From NCBI GenBank assembly GCA_934746515.1, contig CAKVFH010000002.1:62001-126000 (forward strand): DNA of 64,000 bases. Reading direction: 5' to 3'. Of this stretch, positions 35,405 through 44,314 are shown piece after piece. The notes under the pieces are model-generated. The model did not search any database and was not told the DNA's origin. It was given only the letters and a program-made list of their open reading frames with translations. Source of the DNA: an uncultured Clostridia bacterium. Its GTDB lineage: Bacteria; Bacillota; Clostridia; Christensenellales; UBA1242. A program made the translations under genes and the position numbers. How positions within the stretch are numbered: the stretch's first letter is position 1; the number at the start of each line of letters is the position of its first letter.

Positions 35405-38400
35405 ATGGAAAAACAAAAAAACATTACAATTGATGGCAATACTGCAGCGTCAAGCATGGCGTATATGCTGTCAGATATGGCGCTAATTTATCCAATCACA
35501 CCATCATCGCCAATGGCAGAAAACATTGACCAATGGAGCGCCAAAGGCAAAAAAAATATTTTCGGTAACACTGTTGAAGTAACAGAAATGCAGAGTGAAG
35601 CAGGTGCTGCAGGTGCATTGCATGGTGCGCTCACAGCTGGTTCAAAAGCAACAACCTTCACTTCAAGCCAAGGCCTTTTGTTGATGATTCCAAACATGTA
35701 TAAAATCGCCGGCGAGCTTTTGCCTTGCGTTATTCATGTTGCAGCAAGAACCGTAGCAACTCACGCACTTTCAATTTTCGGTGATCACAGCGATGTTATG
35801 GGCGTTAGACAAACTGGTTTTGCAATGGTTGCATCATCTTCGGTTCAAGAAGCTCAAGACATGGCACTTGCAAGCCACCTTACAACAAACATCACAAGAG
35901 TTCCATTTGTGCATTTCTTTGATGGTTTCAGAACATCTCACGAAGTGAACACTATCGCTGCAATTGATGATGAAACTGTAAAAAATCTTGCAAATTCTTA
36001 TGGCAATATTTGGGATAGACCTTGCGAATTCACACCATCAAATCCTATTCAAAAAGGCACAAACCAAGGCGAAGATATTTTCTTCCAAAATCGTGAAGCA
36101 ATCAACAGATTTATTGATTCTGTTCCTGATGCTTTTGACAGAGTTTTGAAAGATATTGAAAACGCAACTGGCAGAAAATATAGTGCATTTGAATATTATG
36201 GCGCAAAAGACGCAACAAGTGTTATCGTTGTTATGGGTTCAGGCGCAGACACAACAATCCAAGCCGTTAAAAAACTTGCAGAAAACGGACATAAAGTTGG
36301 TGTTATCAAAGTTAGACTATACAGACCATTCTCTGTTAGCCGTTTTGTTAAACTCATTCCACAAACCACATCAGTTATCACAGTTCTTGATAGAACAAAA
36401 GAATGTGGCGCAACCTATGAACCACTTGCCGAAGATGTTATCTCTGCCCTTTCAGATGCCGGCAGAACCGGTATTCGTGTTCTTGGCGGAAGATATGGTT
36501 TGTCTTGCAAAGAGTTTACACACTCACATGTTATTTCTGTTTATGAAAACTCTGTTTCAGCTCGTCCAAAAAATCACTTCACTGTTGGTATTGTTGACGA
36601 TGTAACAAAAACATCTCTTCCTGCAAACAAAATTGATCTTGATTTTACAGACAAAGACATGGTTGAATGCCGTTTCTATGGTCTTGGAAGCGATGGCACA
36701 GTTTCAGCTAACAAAAACAGCATTAAAATTATCAGCGAATATGCTGGCTATTATGGTCAAGGCTATTTTGTTTACGACTCTAAAAAATCTGGCGGCCTCA
36801 CAACAAGCCACTTGAGAATGAGCAAAAAGCCTATCAATATGCCATATCTCACAATTAACCCAGACTTCGTTGCATGCCACAACAAAAGCTATGTAAACAA
36901 ATATGACATGCTTTCTGAAATCAAAACAGGCGGAACATTCCTTCTCAATGCTCCATGGAACGATGCAGAAATGGACAATGAACTCCCTGCTTCAATGAAA
37001 CAATTTATCGCTAAAAAGAAACTTAAGTTCTATGTTATTGACGCAGAAAAAGTTGCTGAAGAAGTTGGCCTAAACAGAAGAATCAATGTTGTTATGCAAA
37101 CTGCATTCTTTGGCCTAGCAGGAATTTTGCCAGTTGACAAAGCAATTGAATATATCAAAGCTGCTGCAGCAAAAACTTATGCAAGCAAAGGCGAGAAAGT
37201 TATTCAAATGAACATGAACGCCATTGACAAATCACTTGCAAATCTTCGTCAAGTTAAATATCCAGAATCTTGGGCAAAAGCAACAAGTTCACCAACTGCA
37301 AACTTGATTGATGATCCATATTATAAAAACTATATCAAACCAATTGAAATGAAACTTGGCAACGAACTTCCAGTTTCTGCTTTCGAAGTTACCGGTTCAT
37401 CACACACCGCAACTTCTGCTTATGAAAAGAGAAACATCGCAACAATGCTTCCAAAATGGATTGCAGAAAACTGTGCTCAATGCAACCAATGTTCACTTGT
37501 TTGCCCACATGCTGTTATCCGCCCATACTTGGTTCCAACCGACAGCGAACTTGCAAAAGAAGTTGGTGCAAAACCAGCACTTGGAATTCCTGGCTATTCA
37601 TTCAAAATTCAAATTTCTCCAAAAGATTGCACAGGTTGTGAGAACTGTATTCATGTTTGTCCTGCAGTCAACAAAGCCCTTGAAATGGTTAAAGCTGAAG
37701 AAATTTTAGATAAAGAAGATGCGCTTTACAACAAACTTAAAGATGTTGAAAATCCAAAGACAATCTTCAAAAAAGAAACCATTAAAGGCAGTCAATTTGA
37801 AAAACCTTTGTTCGAATTTTCAGGCGCTTGCGCTGGCTGCGGCGAAACACCATACATCAAGCTTTTAACACAACTCTATGGTGAAGAAATGATCGTTGCA
37901 AATGCAACAGGTTGTTCAAGTATTTATTCAGGCACCGCACCAACCTGCCCTTACACAAAATCTAAAGACGGCTTTGGTCCAGCTTGGTCAAACAGCTTGT
38001 TTGAAGATAACGCAGAGTTCGGTTTGGGCATGAGAAAATCAGTTAAATCAAACCGCAAGCACTTGACAGAAATCATCGAAAATGCCGTTAATAACAATGT
38101 TTATGACGCAAACTTCACAAACAAACTCAAAGCATGGCTCGCTCAAGATGTAAAAGACAAAGCACTTGCATTGGATATTAAAAATGACATCATGAACCTA
38201 TACAAAACTAACAAATCAAACGAAACAACAAAAGCAATCTATGGCTTGGTTGCATCGCTCTTTGAGACATCTGTTTGGATTATCGGCGGCGACGGCTGGG
38301 CTTATGATATTGGCTACGGCGGTCTCGACCATGTTCTTGCTAGTGGCGAAGATGTAAACATTTTGGTTCTTGATACTGAAGTTTACTCTAACACCGGCGG

Positions 38401-38896
38401 TCAAGCTTCAAAAGCAACTCCAATGGGTTCAGTTGCAAAATTTGCAGCAGCCGGCAAACAAACTCAAAAGAAAAATTTGGGTGCTATGGCAATGCAATAT
38501 CCAAGCGTTTATGTTGCTCAAGTTGCACTAGGTGCTAACCCACAAGCAACAATCACAGCATTTAAAGAAGCAAAGGAAAATAAAGGTCCTTCAATCATAA
38601 TTTGCTACTGCCCTTGCATCAACCATGGAAGCGACATGAGCAACACTCAAGCACAAGAAAAACTTGCTGTTGAAACTGGCTACTGGCCAATTTATAGATA
38701 TAACCCAGTAACCAATAAACTTGTTCTTGATGAAAAACTCCCAACACAAAAACAATATGAAGAGTTCACAAGCACACAGTCAAGATACTTCACACTCGCA
38801 AAAACCAGTGCTGAAGAATCAGCAAAACTTATTGGTGGTGCAAAACAACACGCAGCCGAAGTTTTGAAAACTTTGAGCGAAGAAGCTAATAAATAA
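35405..38896 (+). CDS. nifJ: Pyruvate:ferredoxin (flavodoxin) oxidoreductase, single-chain
   Basis: A 1,163-residue homodimer-type enzyme that oxidises pyruvate with CoA to acetyl-CoA, CO2 and reduced ferredoxin. N-terminal pyruvate-binding domain YPITPSSPMAENIDQW at about 29-44; a two-cluster ferredoxin domain with CAQCNQCSLVCPH near 690 and CTGCENCIHVCP near 741; and a C-terminal thiamine-diphosphate domain with CAGCGETPYIKLLTQ near 808 and GGDGWAYDIGYGGLDH near 960. Length and domain order are normal. The start has GGAG. With PflB in the same window it gives two oxygen-sensitive routes from pyruvate to acetyl-CoA, marking a fermentative anaerobe. Confidence 0.97.
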   Translation: MEKQKNITIDGNTAASSMAYMLSDMALIYPITPSSPMAENIDQWSAKGKKNIFGNTVEVTEMQSEAGAAGALHGALTAGSKATTFTSSQGLLLMIPNMYKIAGELLPCVIHVAARTVATHALSIFGDHSDVMGVRQTGFAMVASSSVQEAQDMALASHLTTNITRVPFVHFFDGFRTSHEVNTIAAIDDETVKNLANSYGNIWDRPCEFTPSNPIQKGTNQGEDIFFQNREAINRFIDSVPDAFDRVLKDIENATGRKYSAFEYYGAKDATSVIVVMGSGADTTIQAVKKLAENGHKVGVIKVRLYRPFSVSRFVKLIPQTTSVITVLDRTKECGATYEPLAEDVISALSDAGRTGIRVLGGRYGLSCKEFTHSHVISVYENSVSARPKNHFTVGIVDDVTKTSLPANKIDLDFTDKDMVECRFYGLGSDGTVSANKNSIKIISEYAGYYGQGYFVYDSKKSGGLTTSHLRMSKKPINMPYLTINPDFVACHNKSYVNKYDMLSEIKTGGTFLLNAPWNDAEMDNELPASMKQFIAKKKLKFYVIDAEKVAEEVGLNRRINVVMQTAFFGLAGILPVDKAIEYIKAAAAKTYASKGEKVIQMNMNAIDKSLANLRQVKYPESWAKATSSPTANLIDDPYYKNYIKPIEMKLGNELPVSAFEVTGSSHTATSAYEKRNIATMLPKWIAENCAQCNQCSLVCPHAVIRPYLVPTDSELAKEVGAKPALGIPGYSFKIQISPKDCTGCENCIHVCPAVNKALEMVKAEEILDKEDALYNKLKDVENPKTIFKKETIKGSQFEKPLFEFSGACAGCGETPYIKLLTQLYGEEMIVANATGCSSIYSGTAPTCPYTKSKDGFGPAWSNSLFEDNAEFGLGMRKSVKSNRKHLTEIIENAVNNNVYDANFTNKLKAWLAQDVKDKALALDIKNDIMNLYKTNKSNETTKAIYGLVASLFETSVWIIGGDGWAYDIGYGGLDHVLASGEDVNILVLDTEVYSNTGGQASKATPMGSVAKFAAAGKQTQKKNLGAMAMQYPSVYVAQVALGANPQATITAFKEAKENKGPSIIICYCPCINHGSDMSNTQAQEKLAVETGYWPIYRYNPVTNKLVLDEKLPTQKQYEEFTSTQSRYFTLAKTSAEESAKLIGGAKQHAAEVLKTLSEEANK

Positions 38897-38950
38897 AAAC
38901 AAATTCAAAACAAAATGTATCAATAAAAAATATTGAATATTCAATCAATA

Positions 38951-38985
38951 AAAAAACTAGGTCTAATTTGACCTAGTTTTTTTTT
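38951..38985. terminator. Bidirectional terminator between the PFOR gene and the HD-domain gene
   Basis: Stem AAAAAACTAGGTC / GACCTAGTTTTTT around a short loop, with U-tracts available on both strands. It serves convergent genes. Confidence 0.88.
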
Positions 38986-38991
38986 ATTTTG

Positions 38992-40080
38992 TTATAATTC
39001 ACTTTCAATTGTTTTTTGAAATGAATATGGCTTAAATTCAAAATTAAATCCCGTAAATTTTGAACGCTTTAAATTTTTATATTGCTCTACTTCTTCCTTA
39101 CAAGAATTATCTATATCAGTTATTCTTGCAACTTTTTCGTCTAATCTAACAAGTGGAACTATATATCTTTTTTTACCTTTCACACTTATACAATATTTAT
39201 CAGTTGCAGGTTTCTCTCCAGCATAAATATTAGTTGCACCAACAAATTGTATAAAGCTTTGTTTTAGATATTCATCTTCACAATTTAAAATTAAATTGCA
39301 AACATCATCTTCAGACATTTTATACAAATCATCAATACTAATAAAGCCCCTAACATTCATACTTTTCACAATATCTGCAAAAAATTGCATAACCGTTCTA
39401 TTCTCATCACTATCATAATGAGCAAAAATTGGAAGAATATTGTGCAAAAATTCTTTACCAATTTCTTTTGTATTAAACCCCAATTCGTCAATGCCTTCTT
39501 CATTTTTCAAAATGGAAATATCATTATAATACTTTGAAATTTCATCTAAATTCCAAGCACCATACGAAAATAATCCATTTGAAAGAGTATATTCAAATCT
39601 ATCTGCACTTAATTGTGGGGTCTTGTTGTCAGCAATTGGGTATATGTGATAATCACTTATTTCTTCTACTTTAATATTATCACGATTTAATAAGCTCATT
39701 ATTTTTTTTGAATTTCTAATTATTTGTTCTGTTCTTTCTTCCGTTGATTCCTGATTTTGGGAATCTCCATTCATAAAATCAATGCAGTGTTTAAATGATG
39801 GAGTTGCTATATCGTGAAAAAGACCTGCAATGGCTTGTTTTTTGTTATGTGTAAAATTCCAAATGATTAAGGCAACACCAACACTGTGATCTAATACTGA
39901 ATTATATGAAAGATAATTATACAATTTTGAATAGTCCGTTCCACAAAGCATACTAATTCCAGATAATCTGCTCATTTCTTCTGTATCAATGTAATCGAAC
40001 AACCATTCAGGAAAAGTTGGTGATAAAATTTCAAAATACTTCTTCCTAAAATCATCTAAATTTTTATAATATTCATTCAT
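38992..40080 (-). CDS. HD-domain phosphohydrolase (dGTPase-like)
   Basis: A 362-residue protein. Metal-site residues of the HD superfamily are visible: His in LDHSVGVALI near 66, the HD pair in AIAGLFHDIATPSFKHCIDF near 82-101, and Asp in SADRFEYTL near 158. The stretch after HD resembles the HDIGHPPFGH region of dGTPases and related deoxynucleotide or nucleotide phosphohydrolases. The C-terminal 150 residues are unlike dNTPases I can recall. The start has GGAG. The substrate is unknown; nucleotide pool or signalling roles are possible. Confidence 0.82.
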   Translation of the reverse strand: MNEYYKNLDDFRKKYFEILSPTFPEWLFDYIDTEEMSRLSGISMLCGTDYSKLYNYLSYNSVLDHSVGVALIIWNFTHNKKQAIAGLFHDIATPSFKHCIDFMNGDSQNQESTEERTEQIIRNSKKIMSLLNRDNIKVEEISDYHIYPIADNKTPQLSADRFEYTLSNGLFSYGAWNLDEISKYYNDISILKNEEGIDELGFNTKEIGKEFLHNILPIFAHYDSDENRTVMQFFADIVKSMNVRGFISIDDLYKMSEDDVCNLILNCEDEYLKQSFIQFVGATNIYAGEKPATDKYCISVKGKKRYIVPLVRLDEKVARITDIDNSCKEEVEQYKNLKRSKFTGFNFEFKPYSFQKTIESEL

Positions 40081-40160
40081 AAGTTTCTCCAGCTATCAAA
40101 TAGTGTAATTAGTTTAAATGAAACGAACATCTATGTCATTGCATTTGTATATTATCTCAT

Positions 40161-40793
40161 TTACTTCTTATTTGATTTTGAAGAAGAATTTGCGTCTCTT
40201 TTCTCTTCAATTTCATCTGAAATTGGTTCTTCGGCAAGTGTTTCGCTTTCAAGATTTGTTTCTTCGGCAACTTCCATTCTTTCGTTTAAGTTTGAGTTTA
40301 AAAGTTCATCTTCAGCGTCTGCATCTTCAACTTCGTCTTCAATTTCTTTAGATTTTGCTGATTTTTTTGATGTTTTTTGTGCTAATTTTTCTTCAGTTTT
40401 AGCACCGAAAATGCCATATTTTTCTTTTGCTTTCTCTTCTTTTTCCAAAAGGTTTTTGCCAAGTTTTTCAACCTGCATTTGATGAATACGCTCTTGACTT
40501 TCAAGCTTCATGTTTAAAATTTCAAGTTTTCTATCTTCTTGAGCTTTCCTTTTTATTGCATTGCGCTCCTTTTTAGATTTTGTTTTTGCTGCGCTATTTT
40601 CCACAAAAATATCATAAGAATTTTGCACTTGTGTTTTGAAAGTTTTAATCAAAAGACGAACAACAAAACATGTGAGCCAAACAAGAGCCACAACTGCAAC
40701 GATAATACAAAATGCCATGCCGATAAATGTAAAAATGCTAGTAAGATCAACTCTTACACTTTTGTCAGCATTGTCGCATAAAAATTTTAACAT
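40161..40793 (-). CDS. Membrane-anchored coiled-coil protein with acidic tail
   Basis: A 210-residue protein. The ATG at 40793 is chosen because GGGGAAGG lies just upstream; an in-frame TTG at 40814 lacks a site. One strong helix at about 20-48 (IFTFIGMAFCIIVAVVALVW), then a basic coiled coil (about 60-140) and a Glu/Asp-rich tail. No catalytic motif is seen. The design, one helix plus charged coiled coil, resembles the 326-residue protein at 45284-46264. Function unknown. Confidence 0.75.
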   Translation of the reverse strand: MLKFLCDNADKSVRVDLTSIFTFIGMAFCIIVAVVALVWLTCFVVRLLIKTFKTQVQNSYDIFVENSAAKTKSKKERNAIKRKAQEDRKLEILNMKLESQERIHQMQVEKLGKNLLEKEEKAKEKYGIFGAKTEEKLAQKTSKKSAKSKEIEDEVEDADAEDELLNSNLNERMEVAEETNLESETLAEEPISDEIEEKRDANSSSKSNKK

Positions 40794-40892
40794 ATAACCT
40801 TCCCCTTTATTCAAGATACTAGCACAAAGTTAGCACAATATAATGAATTTGTCAAATAAAGTGCCTATTTACCAAAAAATTAGCAAAAGAAA

Positions 40893-40925
40893 AACTCCAA
40901 ACAATTTCATTTCTTCTGGAGTTTT
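40893..40925 (-). terminator. Terminator of the three-gene operon of unknowns
   Basis: The minus strand has AAAACTCCA / TGGAGTTTT separated by a 17-base loop and followed by TTTTTC; the 5' arm overlaps the last codons region of the gene ending at 40924. Confidence 0.6.
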
Positions 40926-41448
40926 ATTTCAAACGATTCTCTAAATTTTTAATAACATTATCTTTGATTTCACTATAAGTCAAGTTGTCGATATCCAAAA
41001 CCATATCTGCAAGGTTGTCGCTTATAAATTGTTCAACCAAAACAAGTTCATCAATTGGAAGTGTGAAATATTCCTTTTCTTCTGGCGACTTGAATGCGAT
41101 ATGCTCTCTTTCGGCAAACTCGCGTTTAAAATCATTTTTTAAAAACATAATAACATTGTTTTCTTTAAGTTGCTCAAACAAGTCAGCATTTTTGCTGATA
41201 ATTTTTGTGTCAACAACAAACACAACACCAGAAAAATCTAGCTCATTTTTTAGAATTCCACGCATTTCTTTATCTGCATAGTCTTCGCCGTTAATTTTTA
41301 GCACATCAGTTAAAGTGTAAGGCGCATTGTCAAATGCAAACATATCATACATATCAAAAAATCGCATATCAAACCTTTCAGCCAAAATACATGCAATTCG
41401 TCTTGACAGTGCATAATCGTAACAAATGACAATTATATTTTTTCTCAT
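40924..41448 (-). CDS. Shikimate/adenylate-kinase-like protein without a P-loop
   Basis: A 174-residue protein. The ATG at 41448 overlaps the upstream stop by one base (TGATG) and has GGGAGAA upstream. The N-terminus aligns by length and pattern with shikimate-kinase-type P-loop proteins (beta strand IIVICY, then ILAERFDMRFFDMYDMF as in LLAKRLGLPFIDTDE), and the C-terminus (ADMVLDIDNLTYSEIKDNVI) matches their final strand-helix. However, the Walker A position (residues 9-17) reads CYDYALSRR, with no Gly or Lys-Ser/Thr. It is likely a pseudo-kinase or a very divergent relative. The comparison is by eye. It is third in an operon of unknowns. Confidence 0.7.
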   Translation of the reverse strand: MRKNIIVICYDYALSRRIACILAERFDMRFFDMYDMFAFDNAPYTLTDVLKINGEDYADKEMRGILKNELDFSGVVFVVDTKIISKNADLFEQLKENNVIMFLKNDFKREFAEREHIAFKSPEEKEYFTLPIDELVLVEQFISDNLADMVLDIDNLTYSEIKDNVIKNLENRLK

Positions 41449-41780
41449 CAATCTTCTCCCAATTCAATTTTTGACAAAACCACACCGACTGCCGCGTCAA
41501 AATTATTGTCTGCAAGATTATCACAAAGCTCGCGAACTTCGCTGTCAAAAGCAATATCTTCTTCTGAAAGCTTTATAATTTCCTTTTCACCAACAATTTT
41601 ATCTTCCGCCTTTTTCGGAACATAAATTTCATCACCAAAAACTTTGCGAAGTGCAACTTCAGCTTCAAGCACAGACAATGGAACCTTATGTTTTTTCAAA
41701 TCATCAACAGAAACATTTGTCTTGCTGATTTCTTCTGAAAATTCCTTTTTAAATTTTTTCAATTGGTCATCTTTTTCCAT
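41448..41780 (-). CDS. Small hypothetical protein, middle gene of a three-gene operon
   Basis: A 110-residue acidic, mostly helical soluble protein (many Lys, Glu and Asp; no Cys). The start follows the upstream stop by 2 bases with GGAAG as a ribosome-binding site, and its stop overlaps the next start. I recognise no family. The tight coupling suggests it acts with its two neighbours. Confidence 0.7.
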   Translation of the reverse strand: MEKDDQLKKFKKEFSEEISKTNVSVDDLKKHKVPLSVLEAEVALRKVFGDEIYVPKKAEDKIVGEKEIIKLSEEDIAFDSEVRELCDNLADNNFDAAVGVVLSKIELGED

Positions 41781-41782
41781 AA

Positions 41783-42961
41783 CTAATCTTCCATATCATC
41801 ATTTTTCTTAAGTGAGAGTGCAAGTTCAAGCTCTCTTTCAAGTTCATCTTTTGCTTTGTCTTGTTCAAACTTGTCATCGGAAAGTTGTTTTTCATCATCA
41901 GCTCTGTCTTGAGCTTCTTGAATGTCAGAATTTTGTTCCATTTCTTCTTCATCATCTTCAAGCATAAGCGCTAATAACTCTTCCCTGCTCATTGCATTTT
42001 GTTTTTGAGTTTCTTTTTCTTGTTCTTTTCTAACTTCTTCACTTTCTTCAACTTCAGTTTTAATGGTGTCACCAGCCAAACCATTTGCAAGCACCGCAAC
42101 ACGCTTTGAGCTTGGCAAAAATTCAGATGCTTCATTACAATGCAAATTCTTGTCGATTTCGTCTGAAAGTTCAGGAGCGTTTTTCTTGATACATTGTTTT
42201 ACGGAAACATTAAAATTATTTTTAAGTTCTTTCGCAAACTCTGAAATATTCCTTATTCTTCCACAGTTTTTTAGCAAGTCACCAAGCTCTTCATTTGATT
42301 TCGCAATTGATTGAGTTTTTATTTTTGACGCCACAAACAACACACATTCTTTTAAAAAATTATTTTTTATGCTGTTCACCATAAAATATTCGTCAGGAAT
42401 AGTCGCAACTGAATATGGAAATGCCAAAACAATCTCATGGATAAAATCCGCATCACAGTTTTTCAAAACTTCGCCATTCCACTCTATTGAAAGGTCAAGT
42501 TTATCACCAGAAAATGCTAAAAGTTCGCCATTAAATAATTTATAAGTCACACCGCCAGCGCTCGCTGGATTTAAGTTTAATGTTTTTTCAGAAACATTTT
42601 TCGATTCACTCGCAAGCGCAGACGCAAAAACCTTTTTGTCTACCGCTTCATTATAGATGCCCATTTGTTCAAGTTTAGCACTAATATATTCTATGCGTTT
42701 GTTGTTTCTTTGAACAATATCTTCAATTCTGTCTTGCACTGCAAGTTTTTTTATGAGTTCATCTTGCACTTTTTTCATCTTGCAAGAAAGTTCACCTACT
42801 TCTGCATAAGTTTCAGAATTAAGCAGTTGCGATTTAATTTTTTCATACTCATTAAGCTCAAGTCCGCAGTTTAAATTTATTGCATTCAAAACAGAGTCAA
42901 GCCCGTTTTGGGCAGACTTTGCTAACGCTTTATACAAAATATAATCGCTATCTTGAATCAT
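41783..42961 (-). CDS. Hypothetical protein leading a three-gene operon
   Basis: A 392-residue soluble protein. The ATG at 42961 is preferred over the GTG at 42970 because AGGTG lies 6 bases upstream. An N-terminal helical part (about 1-110, with coiled-coil character) is followed by a compact region containing YKLFNGELLAFSGDKLDLSI and DADFIHEIVLAFPYSVATIP, and a charged, Glu-rich helical tail from about 310. No signal peptide or membrane helix. I do not recognise it. Confidence 0.75.
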   Translation of the reverse strand: MIQDSDYILYKALAKSAQNGLDSVLNAINLNCGLELNEYEKIKSQLLNSETYAEVGELSCKMKKVQDELIKKLAVQDRIEDIVQRNNKRIEYISAKLEQMGIYNEAVDKKVFASALASESKNVSEKTLNLNPASAGGVTYKLFNGELLAFSGDKLDLSIEWNGEVLKNCDADFIHEIVLAFPYSVATIPDEYFMVNSIKNNFLKECVLFVASKIKTQSIAKSNEELGDLLKNCGRIRNISEFAKELKNNFNVSVKQCIKKNAPELSDEIDKNLHCNEASEFLPSSKRVAVLANGLAGDTIKTEVEESEEVRKEQEKETQKQNAMSREELLALMLEDDEEEMEQNSDIQEAQDRADDEKQLSDDKFEQDKAKDELERELELALSLKKNDDMED

Positions 42962-42978
42962 ATTATTCACCTAATTTT

Positions 42979-43007
42979 ATAATACTTTTATTTTTTAGCT
43001 CTGTCAA
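42979..43007 (-). promoter_or_regulatory. Promoter of the three-gene operon of unknowns
   Basis: TTGACA (43002-43007), a 17-base spacer and TATTAT (42979-42984) on the minus strand, just past the stop of the upstream ComEC-type gene. Confidence 0.65.
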
Positions 43008-43012
43008 TGAAA

Positions 43013-44314
43013 TTACCTTCTTGATTGTTTTGGCTTTTTGACCCTTATGGAAAGAATAACAAAAATCAACGAGAAAGTTATAATAACACAAAGCAGTCTA
43101 AACGAAATTTTGAGTTTCGTTTGTGCATTTTCAGATTCAAGCGCATAAACCAAAACGCCATCAACACTTGAAAACTCAATATTCCCATTCTTGTCTGTTC
43201 GAAGAAGATAATCATCAGCAAGGCTTGAAACTTTTGCAACTCTCTCAAGGGTTTCTGGCGCAGGGTGTCCGTAGGTGTTTTTCGCACCTGCCGAAACAAT
43301 AACAAACTTTGGAAGCACAATATTCAAAAGTTCTGTGCTTGTGCTGTATTTGCTGCCGTGGTGACCCAAAAGCAACACATCAACTTTTGCAAGTTCTGTT
43401 TTCTCATCATCGGTCAAACTATTGATGAAAGCCATTTCAGAGTAGCCGATGCTGCCATTGGATTCGGTGTATCTTGAATCACCCATGAATAAATATTTAT
43501 CATCGAAACAAGTCACAGTAAAGATTGCGGAATTGTCATTTGATGTTGAGCTTGACGAACCAAAACCATCGGTCGCAAAGCCGAGAGTCTTTGTTGACCA
43601 TGCAGAAAAATCCATGTCAATATTTCGTTTCAGTGGAGCAAAAAACTCAATTTCATAATTATCGCCACCAATTTTCAAGCCATCATAAAACACCGTGATT
43701 GTGCTTTCAACTTCCGAGCCGCCTTCGGTGTAGGTTTCTGTATAAATATTTTTTATAAATCTTCTGTAAACAGAACTGGTAATTTTGCAGACCTTGCTTC
43801 TTCCACTTGATTGAACTTGCAATTCATTGTAAGCACCTGCAAGATCTTCATACTCATAAACCGCAGAACTTGCATCGCTGGTTGAAAGCGAAATTTGAAA
43901 AGGTCTTAAAATATTTTTTATTTCAAAATTTTCAAGCACATAATTAAGCCCACCTATATGATCGGAGTCAGCATGTGTCGCAATCATATAGTCTATTGTT
44001 GTTACATTGTGGTTTGTTAAAAATTCGCCAACGGTTTCGCCGTATTCAACATCTCCGCCGTCGATTAGCATATTCTTTCCGTCAGGAAGCTGAATATAGC
44101 TCGACGCACCCTGCCCAACATCTATATAAGAAACATAGTATGGCTCGTTTTCAATTCGATCAAACCCTGATTGGTGACTGTCCAGTGTGGTTTTGTAGCC
44201 AACCAAAACTTCAAGTTTGTCAGCAAAAACAAGTGCAACTGCAAGCACGCACAACAATAAAAGTGAAACAATAATTTTCCATTTTGTTATATAAATCTTT
44301 TTATTCTTTTTCAT
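43013..44314 (-). CDS. Membrane-anchored ComEC-type metallo-beta-lactamase protein
   Basis: A 433-residue protein. Residues 11-31 form an N-terminal helix and a second helix lies near 405-425, so the enzyme domain is outside the membrane. The domain has the ComEC/Rec2 nuclease-like signatures: YIDVGQGASSYIQLPDGKN near 63-81, THADSDHIGG at 113-122 (His114, Asp116, Asp118, His119), and LLLGHHGSKYST near 325. It looks like the metallo-beta-lactamase half missing from the ComEC at 26592-28142, though such stand-alone proteins also exist for other roles. It overlaps the end of the patatin-like gene by 14 bases. The start (ATG 44314) is likely but lacks a strong ribosome-binding site. Confidence 0.87.
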   Translation of the reverse strand: MKKNKKIYITKWKIIVSLLLLCVLAVALVFADKLEVLVGYKTTLDSHQSGFDRIENEPYYVSYIDVGQGASSYIQLPDGKNMLIDGGDVEYGETVGEFLTNHNVTTIDYMIATHADSDHIGGLNYVLENFEIKNILRPFQISLSTSDASSAVYEYEDLAGAYNELQVQSSGRSKVCKITSSVYRRFIKNIYTETYTEGGSEVESTITVFYDGLKIGGDNYEIEFFAPLKRNIDMDFSAWSTKTLGFATDGFGSSSSTSNDNSAIFTVTCFDDKYLFMGDSRYTESNGSIGYSEMAFINSLTDDEKTELAKVDVLLLGHHGSKYSTSTELLNIVLPKFVIVSAGAKNTYGHPAPETLERVAKVSSLADDYLLRTDKNGNIEFSSVDGVLVYALESENAQTKLKISFRLLCVIITFSLIFVILSIRVKKPKQSRR

